DNA from: Rufibacter latericius
Lineage (GTDB): Bacteria > Bacteroidota > Bacteroidia > Cytophagales > Hymenobacteraceae
Length of the DNA: 64,000 nucleotides
Reading direction: 5' to 3'
Assembly: GCF_003721515.1 (NCBI RefSeq)
Contig: NZ_RJJD01000015.1
Span: forward strand, 224,258 to 288,257
A program made the translations under genes and the position numbers. The number at the start of each line of letters is the position of its first letter. Within the stretch, counting starts at the first letter, position 1. Shown here piece by piece: positions 45,370-53,809 of this stretch. A model generated the notes under the pieces. The model saw only the letters and a program-made list of their open reading frames with translations. It was not told the DNA's origin and did not search any database.

Positions 45370-45699
45370 AGAATGAAGCAAAGGTGAAAAAGAAATAGAC
45401 TTTATGAGAAAAGGGAAACTCTCAACTTTTATAAAGATAGGAACGCAATACTTAATTTTCCAATTAAAATTATATTTAAAATTAAAATGTAAATAGTTAC
45501 TTCTGAATATTGGCTTTTTTGAGCTGTTTTCCTGTAAGAAAGAATAAGCGGCTCAACATCCTCTTTTCTATGTTTTATTCAATCCTTTATTTTAATCATA
45601 TGAAAAAGTCAAAAAAAATATAATTATTCAACATTAAATTAAAAGACTTATATATTAGACGAGAAGATGGATACTAGAAGAGATAGAAAAAGGGCGAAG

Positions 45700-45740
45700 C
45701 GTTTTAGGGCAGTTTTCTTGAAACGAGCGCAAAAACAAGG
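45700..45740. repeat. Dispersed palindrome copy
   Basis: CGTTTTAGGGCAGTTTTCTT, then GAAACGAGCGCAAAAACAAG. Left arm, centre and right arm all follow the family pattern, with several mismatched pairs. Confidence 0.5.
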
Positions 45741-45966
45741 CTCTCGGCAGAGCTGTTCTCTCTGACAACAGGAAGCAAGTAACGCCAGAATGATTTAACC
45801 TCAGAAGCAGGTCTTTCATCATCAAAAGGAGGAATAGGAATATTACATCCTAAAGGCAAGCCACTGGGCTTCAAAGGGGCATTTAAAGCCTACAGTTCAC
45901 TAAACCATGAAAAGGAAAAGGAATAAATCAACAGGAGCAGATGATAAATAAGAAGTAGAAAAAAGG

Positions 45967-46006
45967 AGCCCTTCACCCACTTCTTGAACAGAGGAGGTGA
46001 AGGGCT
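45967..46006 (-). terminator. Hairpin terminator of the gamma-glutamyltransferase gene
   Basis: AGCCCTTCACC and GGTGAAGGGCT are perfect 11-bp arms around an 18-nt loop. Read on the minus strand, the stem is followed by CCTTTTTTC, a good T-run. It is 91 bp downstream of the stop codon. Confidence 0.8.
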
Positions 46007-46096
46007 TTTGTATACTTAAAGAGGAAGCAGGTACAACAGAGCTGAGAAGCTTCCTGCCAAGGGCACTTACTTATAAAGAGGTTTATTACCGGAGAA

Positions 46097-47983
46097 TCAC
46101 CAACCTATTCCGTAATCTTCGCCGTGGTTGCTAGATCCGCCCCAGAAACTTCCGTGTTTCCAGTCAAAGTAGATGGCGTTGATGGGGCCGCTGGTACGGT
46201 CATCGAAACTGAGGGTGTAGCCCATTTTCTTCAACTGCTCCCGAACGGCTTCGGGGGTGCTGTCATGCAGGAGAATCTGCCCGGGTTTGGGTTGCCGGTC
46301 TTCGGTCTTGGTGCCTCCCAGAGACAACCAGAGTTGGTTGGTGTTGAAGTTCGCGGCCTCCGCGGCCTGTTGCACGTTCATGCCAAAATCAGCGACATTC
46401 AGAAAAAACTGCAAGAGGTTTTGTTCCTGGGTGTCGCCGCCCTGTACCGCGAAGGACAGAAAGGGCTTGCCGTCCTTCAGAGCCATGGAAGGCGTTAACG
46501 TTACCCGTGGTCTTTTGCCCGGCTCCACTACGTTGAAAGGGTTCAATTGCGCATCCAGCACGAAGCTCTGCATGCGCTGGCTCATGCCCACGCCGGTGCT
46601 CCCTGCAATACAGGCCGGATTCCAGCCGCCGCTAGGTGTGATGGAAACTACCCAACCCTCTTTGTCTGCAGCTTCAACGGTAGTGGTGCCTAACCAAAGC
46701 CTCTGCTCATACTCCACCTTAGAAGAGCCGTTCCGGATGTCATGCGTCGGGGCGAAGTTCCGTTTGGTGGTGTCCATTTCGTAGCCTCTTTGCTTGAGCA
46801 GTTTCAGGTAGGGGTTTTTGGCCTTTTTTGCCTCAAACGGGTAAGGATCACCCGGCCCGATGTTGGGGTTGTTTTTATCGAACTGAATGAGGGAGGCCCG
46901 CTGCTTCGCGTATTCTTTACTGAGCAGCCCTTTAATGGGTTCCTGCGGGGCGAAGTACGAATCACCGTAATAGAAATCACGGTCAGCGAAGGTGAGGTTC
47001 ATGGTCTGATAGACCGTATGGATGTACTTGGCACTGTTGTGCCCCATGCTTTTCAGGTCGAAATTCTCCAGCACGTTCAGGGCCTGCAGCAGAACGGGGC
47101 CCTGGGTCCACTGCTTCAGTTTATAGACATCAATGCCTTTGTAATTCACCGTTAGGGGTTCTTCCTCAATGGGCTTCCATTTGGCCAAATCCTGCATCGT
47201 GATCAGACCGCCCTGCTCCTGGCAGCCGCGCACAAATTCCTGAGCAATGTCTCCGGTGTAGAACCGGTCGTACGCTGCCATGATGGCCTCTTTCCGGCTC
47301 TTTCCGCTTTTAAGGGCGGCTTTCTCGGTTTCTACCATTTTGGTGAGGGTAGCCAGCAAGTCTTTCTGCACGAAGATCTCACCGGCCTCGGGAGCCTCTC
47401 TCTTCTCACCAGGGTGCGTCAGGAAAACTTTTTTGCTGTAGGGCCACTGCTTGAGCCGTTCTTTTTCGCGCTCAAAGCTATTGGCGGTCTGGGCTTCGAT
47501 GGGGTAACCGGCCGCCATTTCCATGGCCGGGGCCAGCACCTGCTCTAAACTAAGCGTCCCGTAATTGGCCAGCATATACAAAAGTCCTCCGGGCGTGCCG
47601 GGTGTAGTGGCCGCCAACGGACCATATTCCGGAGGGAAATTATAGCCTTTACTCTTGAAAAAGGCCGCCGTGGCTCCGGTTGGGGCAACGCCCATGGCAT
47701 TGATGGCAATGACTTTCTTGGTCTTCGGGTTGTAGATGAGCGCCTGGGTCTCGCCGCCCCAACTCAAGACATCCCACATGGTGCAGGTAGCCGCCAACAT
47801 AGCGCAGGCCGCATCCACCGCATTTCCGCCTTTCTGGAACGTCATGGACCCGGCAGTGGCGGCCAGCGGTTTTCCGGTAATCGCCATCCAGTTTTTGCCA
47901 TGCAGCACGGGTTTCTGCGTTTGCTGCGCCCAGACAGTCACGACAAAGGAAAGGCAAAGGAGCAGGGTAAAGAAATGTTTCAT
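46097..47983 (-). CDS. Exported gamma-glutamyltransferase-family protein
   Basis: 628 aa with signal peptide (1-19, ending VWAQ). An Ntn-hydrolase of the GGT family: GKPLAATAGSMTFQKGGNAVDAACAM (start of the large subunit), TTPGTPGGLLYML, DLAKWKPIEEEPLTVNYKG, and the self-cleavage/catalytic region LGTTTVEAADKEGWVVSIT with the probable nucleophile Thr433. The classical TTH is TTT here. Family members hydrolyse or transfer the gamma-glutamyl group of glutathione and related compounds, or act as cephalosporin acylases. The unusual catalytic neighbourhood and late GGWNPACIAGSTGVGMSQRM region mean the substrate should not be assumed to be glutathione. Confidence 0.87.
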   Translation of the reverse strand: MKHFFTLLLCLSFVVTVWAQQTQKPVLHGKNWMAITGKPLAATAGSMTFQKGGNAVDAACAMLAATCTMWDVLSWGGETQALIYNPKTKKVIAINAMGVAPTGATAAFFKSKGYNFPPEYGPLAATTPGTPGGLLYMLANYGTLSLEQVLAPAMEMAAGYPIEAQTANSFEREKERLKQWPYSKKVFLTHPGEKREAPEAGEIFVQKDLLATLTKMVETEKAALKSGKSRKEAIMAAYDRFYTGDIAQEFVRGCQEQGGLITMQDLAKWKPIEEEPLTVNYKGIDVYKLKQWTQGPVLLQALNVLENFDLKSMGHNSAKYIHTVYQTMNLTFADRDFYYGDSYFAPQEPIKGLLSKEYAKQRASLIQFDKNNPNIGPGDPYPFEAKKAKNPYLKLLKQRGYEMDTTKRNFAPTHDIRNGSSKVEYEQRLWLGTTTVEAADKEGWVVSITPSGGWNPACIAGSTGVGMSQRMQSFVLDAQLNPFNVVEPGKRPRVTLTPSMALKDGKPFLSFAVQGGDTQEQNLLQFFLNVADFGMNVQQAAEAANFNTNQLWLSLGGTKTEDRQPKPGQILLHDSTPEAVREQLKKMGYTLSFDDRTSGPINAIYFDWKHGSFWGGSSNHGEDYGIGW

Positions 47984-48113
47984 ACCGATACTATGCTTTA
48001 GAAAAGCTTAAGTTAGTCAAAAACGGCCCAAAAACGGAAGCCCAACCAGATTATCTCCCCGCACGCAGCAGGTCCTCTCAACCCGATTACCCTTCAAATA
48101 GAGACAAGTCTAT

Positions 48114-49298
48114 CTAAGCGGCAGACACCCCAATCGCCTTCTTCAAAGCATTCAGAATAGAGTCGTTACTTCGTTTCAGGATGGTTTCATTCACATAGAA
48201 CTTGATCACGCCTTGGCTGTCGGGCATTCTCAGCTGGATGCGATCTTTCTCCTTTAAATGGGTGGTGAGTTTGTCGTAGTTGACGGGTGCCGTTATCTGG
48301 AGGTTGAAGATGTTACTTCCGTTAGGGATTTTAGCGACTTTCATGTGGCCCGATTGGTTCATCAGGGTCATCAGTTGGTCTCCTTTGGCGCGGGCTTTCT
48401 GCAGTTGGCTCTCGATGGAAGATAGTTTATCAAGGGCCATGGCTGCATAGGGCCAGTTCTGGTAGATGTTGCCGCCATAAATCTTGATCAGGTGCGGCAT
48501 TTGGTCAATCACTGCGGCATCACCGGCGAGAATGGCACCGCCTTTGCTGCCCAGGTATTTGTATAGGGACACATAGACGGTGTCAAAGTAAGATGAATAT
48601 TCCCTGATGGATACCCCGGAATACGCCGAGGCCAAGTGCAACCGAGCCCCATCCAGGTGCAGCTTGATGTGGTGCTCCCGGCAATAGGCCGCTATTTTCT
48701 TTATCTCTTCCAGGGAGAAAACCTGCCCATCGGCTCTTCTGACTGGGTTCTCGATGGACACGGCCCCAATGCCGCTCTGGAAAACCTCTCCTTTCTGGTG
48801 GTACGCAATGGCCTCTTTCAACTCCTCCAAGCTGAACTCGGCTTTGCCGGGCACCAGCGGCATCAACCGTTTGCTGTGTACGGTCTGGGCAGCATCGGCT
48901 TCGTCGCGGTACAGGTGGCTTAGTTCCTGCACAAAGACTTTGCTTTTACCCTCGCTCAGCACCCGTAGCGCAAGGTTGTTGGCCATGGTCCCCGAAGGCA
49001 TGAAAATGGCTTTCTGTTTTCCGGTCAGTTTGGCAAAATCGGCCTCTAAACGGGACACGGCTCCTCCTTTGGCGTAACTGTCCTGGGTGTCTGGGTACTT
49101 TTCTGCGATAACCTGAAGTTCCCGGGCATATTCCAAGGGAGAGGTTAAGGCGCCATCGGTCACAAAGTTGATGTTTTCCTCTTTCGCCGCGTAATCGGTC
49201 AGGCCAGAGGCGGACAAGCCCGTAGGCAGCAGCAGGGGGAGCGTCGCCAACCCTGAGTTCTTTATGAATTCCCTTCTTCCGGGTATCTTCCAGGCCAT
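48114..49298 (-). CDS. Threonine-aldolase-like PLP enzyme with export signal
   Basis: 394 aa. The first 32 residues (RREFIKNSGLATLPLLLPTGLSA) look like a Tat-type signal. The rest is a beta-eliminating lyase/low-specificity threonine aldolase: GGAVSRLEADFAKLTGKQKAIFMPSGTMANNLAL, IENPVRRADGQVFS, LHLDGARLHLASAYSG, and SLYKYLGSKGGAILAG, in which one Lys forms the PLP aldimine. Cytoplasmic homologues cleave threonine to glycine and acetaldehyde. An exported version would have to receive PLP before Tat export, which suits a folded-protein route. It follows about 130 bp upstream of the GGT gene on the same strand, so joint transcription is possible. Confidence 0.85.
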   Translation of the reverse strand: MAWKIPGRREFIKNSGLATLPLLLPTGLSASGLTDYAAKEENINFVTDGALTSPLEYARELQVIAEKYPDTQDSYAKGGAVSRLEADFAKLTGKQKAIFMPSGTMANNLALRVLSEGKSKVFVQELSHLYRDEADAAQTVHSKRLMPLVPGKAEFSLEELKEAIAYHQKGEVFQSGIGAVSIENPVRRADGQVFSLEEIKKIAAYCREHHIKLHLDGARLHLASAYSGVSIREYSSYFDTVYVSLYKYLGSKGGAILAGDAAVIDQMPHLIKIYGGNIYQNWPYAAMALDKLSSIESQLQKARAKGDQLMTLMNQSGHMKVAKIPNGSNIFNLQITAPVNYDKLTTHLKEKDRIQLRMPDSQGVIKFYVNETILKRSNDSILNALKKAIGVSAA

Positions 49299-49394
49299 TC
49301 GCTAATCATTAAAGAAATTTTACCATCTCCAATATAATAAGAGACTGCTCAATTTCTAATTCAAGGAGCGGTAAAAGGGAAGATTAACCTGCGC

Positions 49395-49533
49395 CGGCTG
49401 GTTTTAGGAGAAGGTACAATTCCTACAGAAAGTACTTCTGTGATCTTCGGAGAGAAACTCTTTCCTCCGTCTCCTTTGCGGATGCGAAGGACCTTTGGTA
49501 ACCAGCCGCTTTGCATCCATTGACCTTCTCCTC
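49395..49533. repeat. Structured intergenic segment with nested inverted repeats
   Basis: CGGCTGGTT (49395-49403) pairs with AACCAGCCG (49500-49508), and GGAGAAGGT (49407-49415) with ACCTTCTCC (49525-49533); the two pairings interlock. Inside are smaller hairpins such as ACAGAA-AGTA-CTTCTGT. It lies between the ion-channel gene and the threonine-aldolase-like gene. It could be a terminator, an RNA element or a remnant of a palindromic repeat. The rest of 49299-49548 shows nothing. Confidence 0.35.
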
Positions 49534-49548
49534 ATCTATTTATCCAGT

Positions 49549-51261
49549 CTATTTTGATTTCTTTATGAAATCGCTTAAGCCATAGCGGGTAAAGAATTTG
49601 TTTTCGGCCTCTACCGTGCCAATTAAGATGATTTCTGCCTCTGAGGGAAGCACCATAAACGGATCTGGGTTAATCATGAGGTCCTCGCCCTGCCTTACGG
49701 CAATGATGGTGCAGCCGGTCTCCTGCCTAATGGAGGATTGGGCAATGGAGCGGCCTGCCAACTGCCGGGGAACCTGTACTTTGAGCAAATCCAAGCCTTC
49801 GGCCACCATTAAGATGTCGCTTCGCTTGAGCAGGTTGAAGATGATGTTACCGCCCATAGATGCGTAAGACATCACGAAATCGGCCCCGGCCCGGTGCATG
49901 GTGGGCAGGTTGCGCTGTAAGGTAGACCGGGTGATGATCTGGATGTCGGGGCGTAGCCGGCGGCAGTAGATAGTGAGATACACGTTCATGTCGTCGTCAT
50001 GCGTAGTGATGATGACGCACGGCGATTCGTCAATTCCCGCGACTTTCAGGACTTCCAGTTCGGCGGCGTCGCCCAACACGTAGTTAGGATTAGCCTTCAC
50101 CCGGGTAGGGTCTTTTTCCACGATCCTGTAGTCAAGGTTGCGGGCGGCTAATGACTGTCCCGTGGCGCGGCCCACCCGGCCTCCGCCCAGGATCAGGACA
50201 GGCCCTTTCAGGTGTTTTTCGGTCTGGAAGACCTTGTTGTACTCTTCTATTTGGCTTTTAGAGCCGGCCAGCACTAATACCGTGGTTTGGGTAATCATGG
50301 TTTCGGGTTGGGCTGCTCCAAACCTACCGCGCTCCCAAACGCCCACCACACTTACGCCCACCCGTTCGCGCAGTTTGGTTTCTTTGATGGTTAAGCCTAC
50401 CAGGGGCGACCCCGCCACCGAGGCCTCCGCAATCTGCAGTTCCTTGAATCCGCCAATTACCTGGGCGCAGGCATCTCCGCCGCTGGCCCGCCTGGCCAGG
50501 AAAATACCCATCATCTCGCCCAACTGTAGCACATGGTTACTGCCCGCCAGTTCCAGAATGTCTACTGACGCCGCAAAATTACAGGTGGAGATGATGGGTA
50601 CGTCACTGCTGATTTCGCGCACGGTGAAGGCAATGTTGGTATTGATGACATCGGTGGCCGTGGCCGCCACCAGCGCCGCCTGCCGCACATTCACCCTGAT
50701 GTACGTCTCGGGGTCATCCAGATCGCCCAGCATTACCTTAATGCCTAGGCTGTGCAGACGCAGTCCTTCGGCCAAATCGGGCACCAGCACCACATAGGGA
50801 TACCCGAACTGGTTTAACTTGTAAATCAGGGATTCGGTCACGGGGCCGAACTGGGTGAGCACCACGTGCCCGTGGGTACCCGGCGGGAGGGCGCGGGGCA
50901 CCTGGGCATCTTCCTGGGCTTTCATCCACGGGGCGTAAAAGAAGTTGATAAACGTAAACGGAAACAGGATGAGCAGAAACACCATGCCCGACAACAGCAC
51001 CACAATAGAGAAAAACCGCCCTGAATCGCTGTGAAACGTAATATCCCCGAAACCCAGGGTTGACATGACCGTGAGCGTCCAGTACAGACCCGTGATCCAG
51101 GAAAAGGTGCGGCCCTCCCGCAGCATGAGCAAGTGGAAGATAATGGTAAAGACCACGATCAAGGCCAGCAAAACCAGCAAGAATTTCCCCAGCAGAACAA
51201 GGTTACGCCGGTCTGGCTTGTTCTTCAGGAAAAGCAGAAGTTGAGTAGGTAAGAATTTCAT
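49549..51261 (-). CDS. Ion channel with two TrkA/RCK modules (potassium channel-like)
   Basis: 570 aa. Two transmembrane helices (about 23-49 and 82-106) flank a pore loop with the filter TLGFGD (about 70-75) in place of the canonical TVGYGD. The cytoplasmic part has two TrkA-N (RCK) domains (HVVLTQFGPVTESLIYKLNQ and VLILGGGRVGRATGQSLAA) and TrkA-C domains (ASVAGSPLVGLTIKETKLRE, VQVPRQLAGRSIAQSSIRQE). The first RCK lacks the usual GxGxxG, whereas the second retains it. This is the double-RCK layout of ligand-gated potassium channels. Potassium selectivity is inferred and the Phe in the filter warrants caution. Confidence 0.88.
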   Translation of the reverse strand: MKFLPTQLLLFLKNKPDRRNLVLLGKFLLVLLALIVVFTIIFHLLMLREGRTFSWITGLYWTLTVMSTLGFGDITFHSDSGRFFSIVVLLSGMVFLLILFPFTFINFFYAPWMKAQEDAQVPRALPPGTHGHVVLTQFGPVTESLIYKLNQFGYPYVVLVPDLAEGLRLHSLGIKVMLGDLDDPETYIRVNVRQAALVAATATDVINTNIAFTVREISSDVPIISTCNFAASVDILELAGSNHVLQLGEMMGIFLARRASGGDACAQVIGGFKELQIAEASVAGSPLVGLTIKETKLRERVGVSVVGVWERGRFGAAQPETMITQTTVLVLAGSKSQIEEYNKVFQTEKHLKGPVLILGGGRVGRATGQSLAARNLDYRIVEKDPTRVKANPNYVLGDAAELEVLKVAGIDESPCVIITTHDDDMNVYLTIYCRRLRPDIQIITRSTLQRNLPTMHRAGADFVMSYASMGGNIIFNLLKRSDILMVAEGLDLLKVQVPRQLAGRSIAQSSIRQETGCTIIAVRQGEDLMINPDPFMVLPSEAEIILIGTVEAENKFFTRYGLSDFIKKSK

Positions 51262-51344
51262 AGCCTATGCATACTACGCAAAAACAGGAAAGAGAAAGGG
51301 CATCAAGCCACAAAAGCCCTGAAGGTCTCGCTAAAGCCGAACCA

Positions 51345-51382
51345 CGGTTTAAAGGTTGTTTTTACAAAACGTCCTGAAAACA
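51345..51382. repeat. Degenerate palindrome copy upstream of the acylase gene
   Basis: CGGTTTAAAGGTTGTTTTTA, then CAAAACGTCCTGAAAACA, between the divergent ion-channel and acylase genes. The order of blocks fits the family, with weak pairing in the arms. Confidence 0.4.
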
Positions 51383-51554
51383 AAGACTAAAGCACGCTGT
51401 CTTGCAACAGGCTCCTTTGCCCGTTTCTTGTAGAAATTTAATCGTACAGCACCGCTGGATTCTCTTCCTTAATTTGCGCCCGGCTCTTCCGTTTTACCTG
51501 CATTTTCTAGAAAATACCCTTAAATTGGGAAACCGTCTATTTGTCTTTTCCTTC

Positions 51555-53765
51555 ATGAAATACCTTTTCAGAAACACCGCCTTTTTCTACCTGTTTATCC
51601 TCGTTCTTTTCTCCTGCTCCGGTAGCGAGAAGATTACCTCCTCCAAAGAGGTAGGCAACTGGAAAGAACAGGCCGCCCGCGTCACCATTATTCGGGATGA
51701 TTTCGGCGTGCCGCACGTCTATGGCAAAACCGATGCCGATGCCGTCTTTGGGCTACTGTACGCGCAGTGCGAAGATGATTTCAACCGGGTAGAGCGCAAT
51801 TACCTGTGGGCAACCGGTCGGCTGGCCGAGGTGGAGGGCAAGGAAATGCTCTACAGCGACCTCCGGGCGAAACTTTACATGACCCAGGAAGAAGCCATCC
51901 AGAACTACGAGAAAAGCCCCGAGTGGCTGAAAAAACTCTGCCAAGCTTTCGCCGATGGCATCAACTATTACCTGCACACCCACCCCGAGGTAAAACCAAA
52001 GCTACTCACCCGCTTTGAACCCTGGATGCCCATGTACTTCACCGAAGGCTCCATTGGCGGCGACATAGAAAGCATTCCGCTCAACAAAATTCAGGCGTTC
52101 TACGAGGACAACAAAGCGCAGGGATTGACCGGCTACCATCACCAACCATCGGCACAGCCCAACATTCTGGCGGAACCTAAAGGCTCCAACGGCTTCACCA
52201 TCTCGGGCAAACACACTGCGTCTGGCAATGCCATGCTGCTGATTAATCCGCACACGTCTTTCTTCTTCAGGGGCGAGGTGCATGCGGTGAGCGAAGAAGG
52301 CTTGAATGCGTACGGCGCAGTGACCTGGGGCCAGTTCTTCATTTACCAGGGCTTCAACGAGAAAACCGGCTGGATGCACACCTCAGCGTACGTAGACGTG
52401 ATTGACGAATTTGAGGAGACCATCAGCAAGAAGAACGGCAAACTGGTCTACCAATATGGCAACGAGCAGCGGCCGGTCACCACTTCTGAAGTCACACTTT
52501 CCTACAAAGAAGAAAACGAAGTCAAGCAAAAGACCTTCACCACCTACAGAACCCACCACGGCCCTATCACGCACCAGAACGGCGACAAATGGGTAGCCAC
52601 CGCCCTCATGTGGAAACCGGTAGAGGCGCTCACGCAATCCTACACCCGCACCAAGAAGAGCAACTTGAAAGAGTTCAACGAAATGATGCAAATGCGGACC
52701 AACTCCTCTAACGGCACCGTCTACGCCGATGCAGAAGGCAACATCGCATACTACCACGGCAACTTTTTCCCTAAACGCGACACCTCCTTTGACTACTCCA
52801 AACCCGTAGACGGCAGCAACCCCAAAACCGATTGGCAAGGCCTGCACACCCTGGAAGAAACCATCCGGGTCATCAACCCGCCCAACGGCTGGATTCAGAA
52901 CTGCAACTCTACGCCGTTTACCAGCGCAGGCGAATACAGCCCCAAAAAAGAAGATTATCCTGTGTACATGGCGCCGTCGCCCGAGAACTTCCGGGGCATC
53001 CATGCGGTGCGCCTGCTCAAGAACGCGAACAGCCTGACCTTGGACAAGCTCATCGGTTTGGCTTATGACCCGTACCTGCCCGGCTTTGAAGTGCTCATTC
53101 CGGGCTTGGTGAAGGCCTACGACAACCAGAAACCAAATGACCCCAAACTGAAGGAAGCTATTGACGTGCTGCGCCGCTGGGATTTTGCGGTGTCCAAAGA
53201 ATCAGTGGCCATGTCGTTGGCGCATTTTTACGCGACTATTTCCACGAGGAACGGCAGCGCGCCCAAAAACCTGAACCTCATTGAGCGCTTCGAGTATTAC
53301 GCGAACCAATCACCGGAGAAAGAGCGTCTGGACCTTTTCCGCCAGACCATCGCGCAGCTGGAAAAAGACTTCGGCACGTGGAACACGCCTTGGGGAGAAA
53401 TCAACCGCTTCCAGCGCCTCACCGGCGATATTCAGCAGCCGTTCAATGATGCCAAACCTAGTCTTCCTATCGGCATGGCCTCGGGGAACTGGGGTGCGCT
53501 GGCCTCGTTTGGCGCGAACTCCTACAACACCAAGCGCCTGTACGGCACCTCGGGCAACAGCTTTGTGGCCGTGGTAGAATTCGGGCCGAAAGTGAAGGCG
53601 AAAACCATGCTGGCTGGCGGACAAAGCGGCGACCCTAATTCCCCACATTTCAGTGACCAGGCCCAGCGTTACGCCGATGTGCAATTCAAAGACGCCGCCT
53701 ACTACCGCGAAGACGTGGAGAAACGCGCCAAAGCCACCTACCATCCGGGAGAGAAACGACCATAA
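51555..53765 (+). CDS. Penicillin-acylase-family lipoprotein (Ntn hydrolase)
   Basis: 736 aa from MKYLFRNTAFFYLFILVLFSC, a lipoprotein signal peptide with lipobox LFSC. The longer frame beginning with a TTG at 51402 has no signal-like start. The N-terminal domain (RVTIIRDDFGVPHVYGKTDADAVFGLLYAQCEDD) and the internal processing site PKGSNGFTISG, where the Ser becomes the nucleophile of the beta subunit, mark it as a penicillin acylase family member. NPHTSFFFRG..EVHAVSEEGLNAYG and the C-terminal ANSYNTKRLYGTSGNSFVAVVE are typical. Such enzymes cleave amides such as acyl-homoserine lactones, penicillins or acylated amino acids. The natural substrate here is unknown. The M20 gene follows after 44 bp. 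Confidence 0.88.
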   Translation: MKYLFRNTAFFYLFILVLFSCSGSEKITSSKEVGNWKEQAARVTIIRDDFGVPHVYGKTDADAVFGLLYAQCEDDFNRVERNYLWATGRLAEVEGKEMLYSDLRAKLYMTQEEAIQNYEKSPEWLKKLCQAFADGINYYLHTHPEVKPKLLTRFEPWMPMYFTEGSIGGDIESIPLNKIQAFYEDNKAQGLTGYHHQPSAQPNILAEPKGSNGFTISGKHTASGNAMLLINPHTSFFFRGEVHAVSEEGLNAYGAVTWGQFFIYQGFNEKTGWMHTSAYVDVIDEFEETISKKNGKLVYQYGNEQRPVTTSEVTLSYKEENEVKQKTFTTYRTHHGPITHQNGDKWVATALMWKPVEALTQSYTRTKKSNLKEFNEMMQMRTNSSNGTVYADAEGNIAYYHGNFFPKRDTSFDYSKPVDGSNPKTDWQGLHTLEETIRVINPPNGWIQNCNSTPFTSAGEYSPKKEDYPVYMAPSPENFRGIHAVRLLKNANSLTLDKLIGLAYDPYLPGFEVLIPGLVKAYDNQKPNDPKLKEAIDVLRRWDFAVSKESVAMSLAHFYATISTRNGSAPKNLNLIERFEYYANQSPEKERLDLFRQTIAQLEKDFGTWNTPWGEINRFQRLTGDIQQPFNDAKPSLPIGMASGNWGALASFGANSYNTKRLYGTSGNSFVAVVEFGPKVKAKTMLAGGQSGDPNSPHFSDQAQRYADVQFKDAAYYREDVEKRAKATYHPGEKRP

Positions 53766-53809
53766 CAGTTCTCCTCTTTACACGACCTAACCGCACCAAC
53801 AACCAACTA

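Larger units (their letters stand above)
45382..46096. other. Intergenic region between adhesin and gamma-glutamyltransferase genes
   Basis: No credible gene in about 715 bp. The half nearer the adhesin is AT-rich and should contain its minus-strand promoter, though no exact TAnnTTTG box stands out. A palindrome-like copy occurs at 45512-45555, and a better one at 45700-45740. The latter lies in a 32-codon ORF starting at 45668 that I do not accept as a gene. A terminator lies at 45967-46006. Confidence 0.6.

Noticed and set aside
45668-45766. Short ORF of 32 codons containing a palindrome copy
   Set aside because: Very Arg/Lys-rich product created by the repeat sequence, with no homology or leader features.
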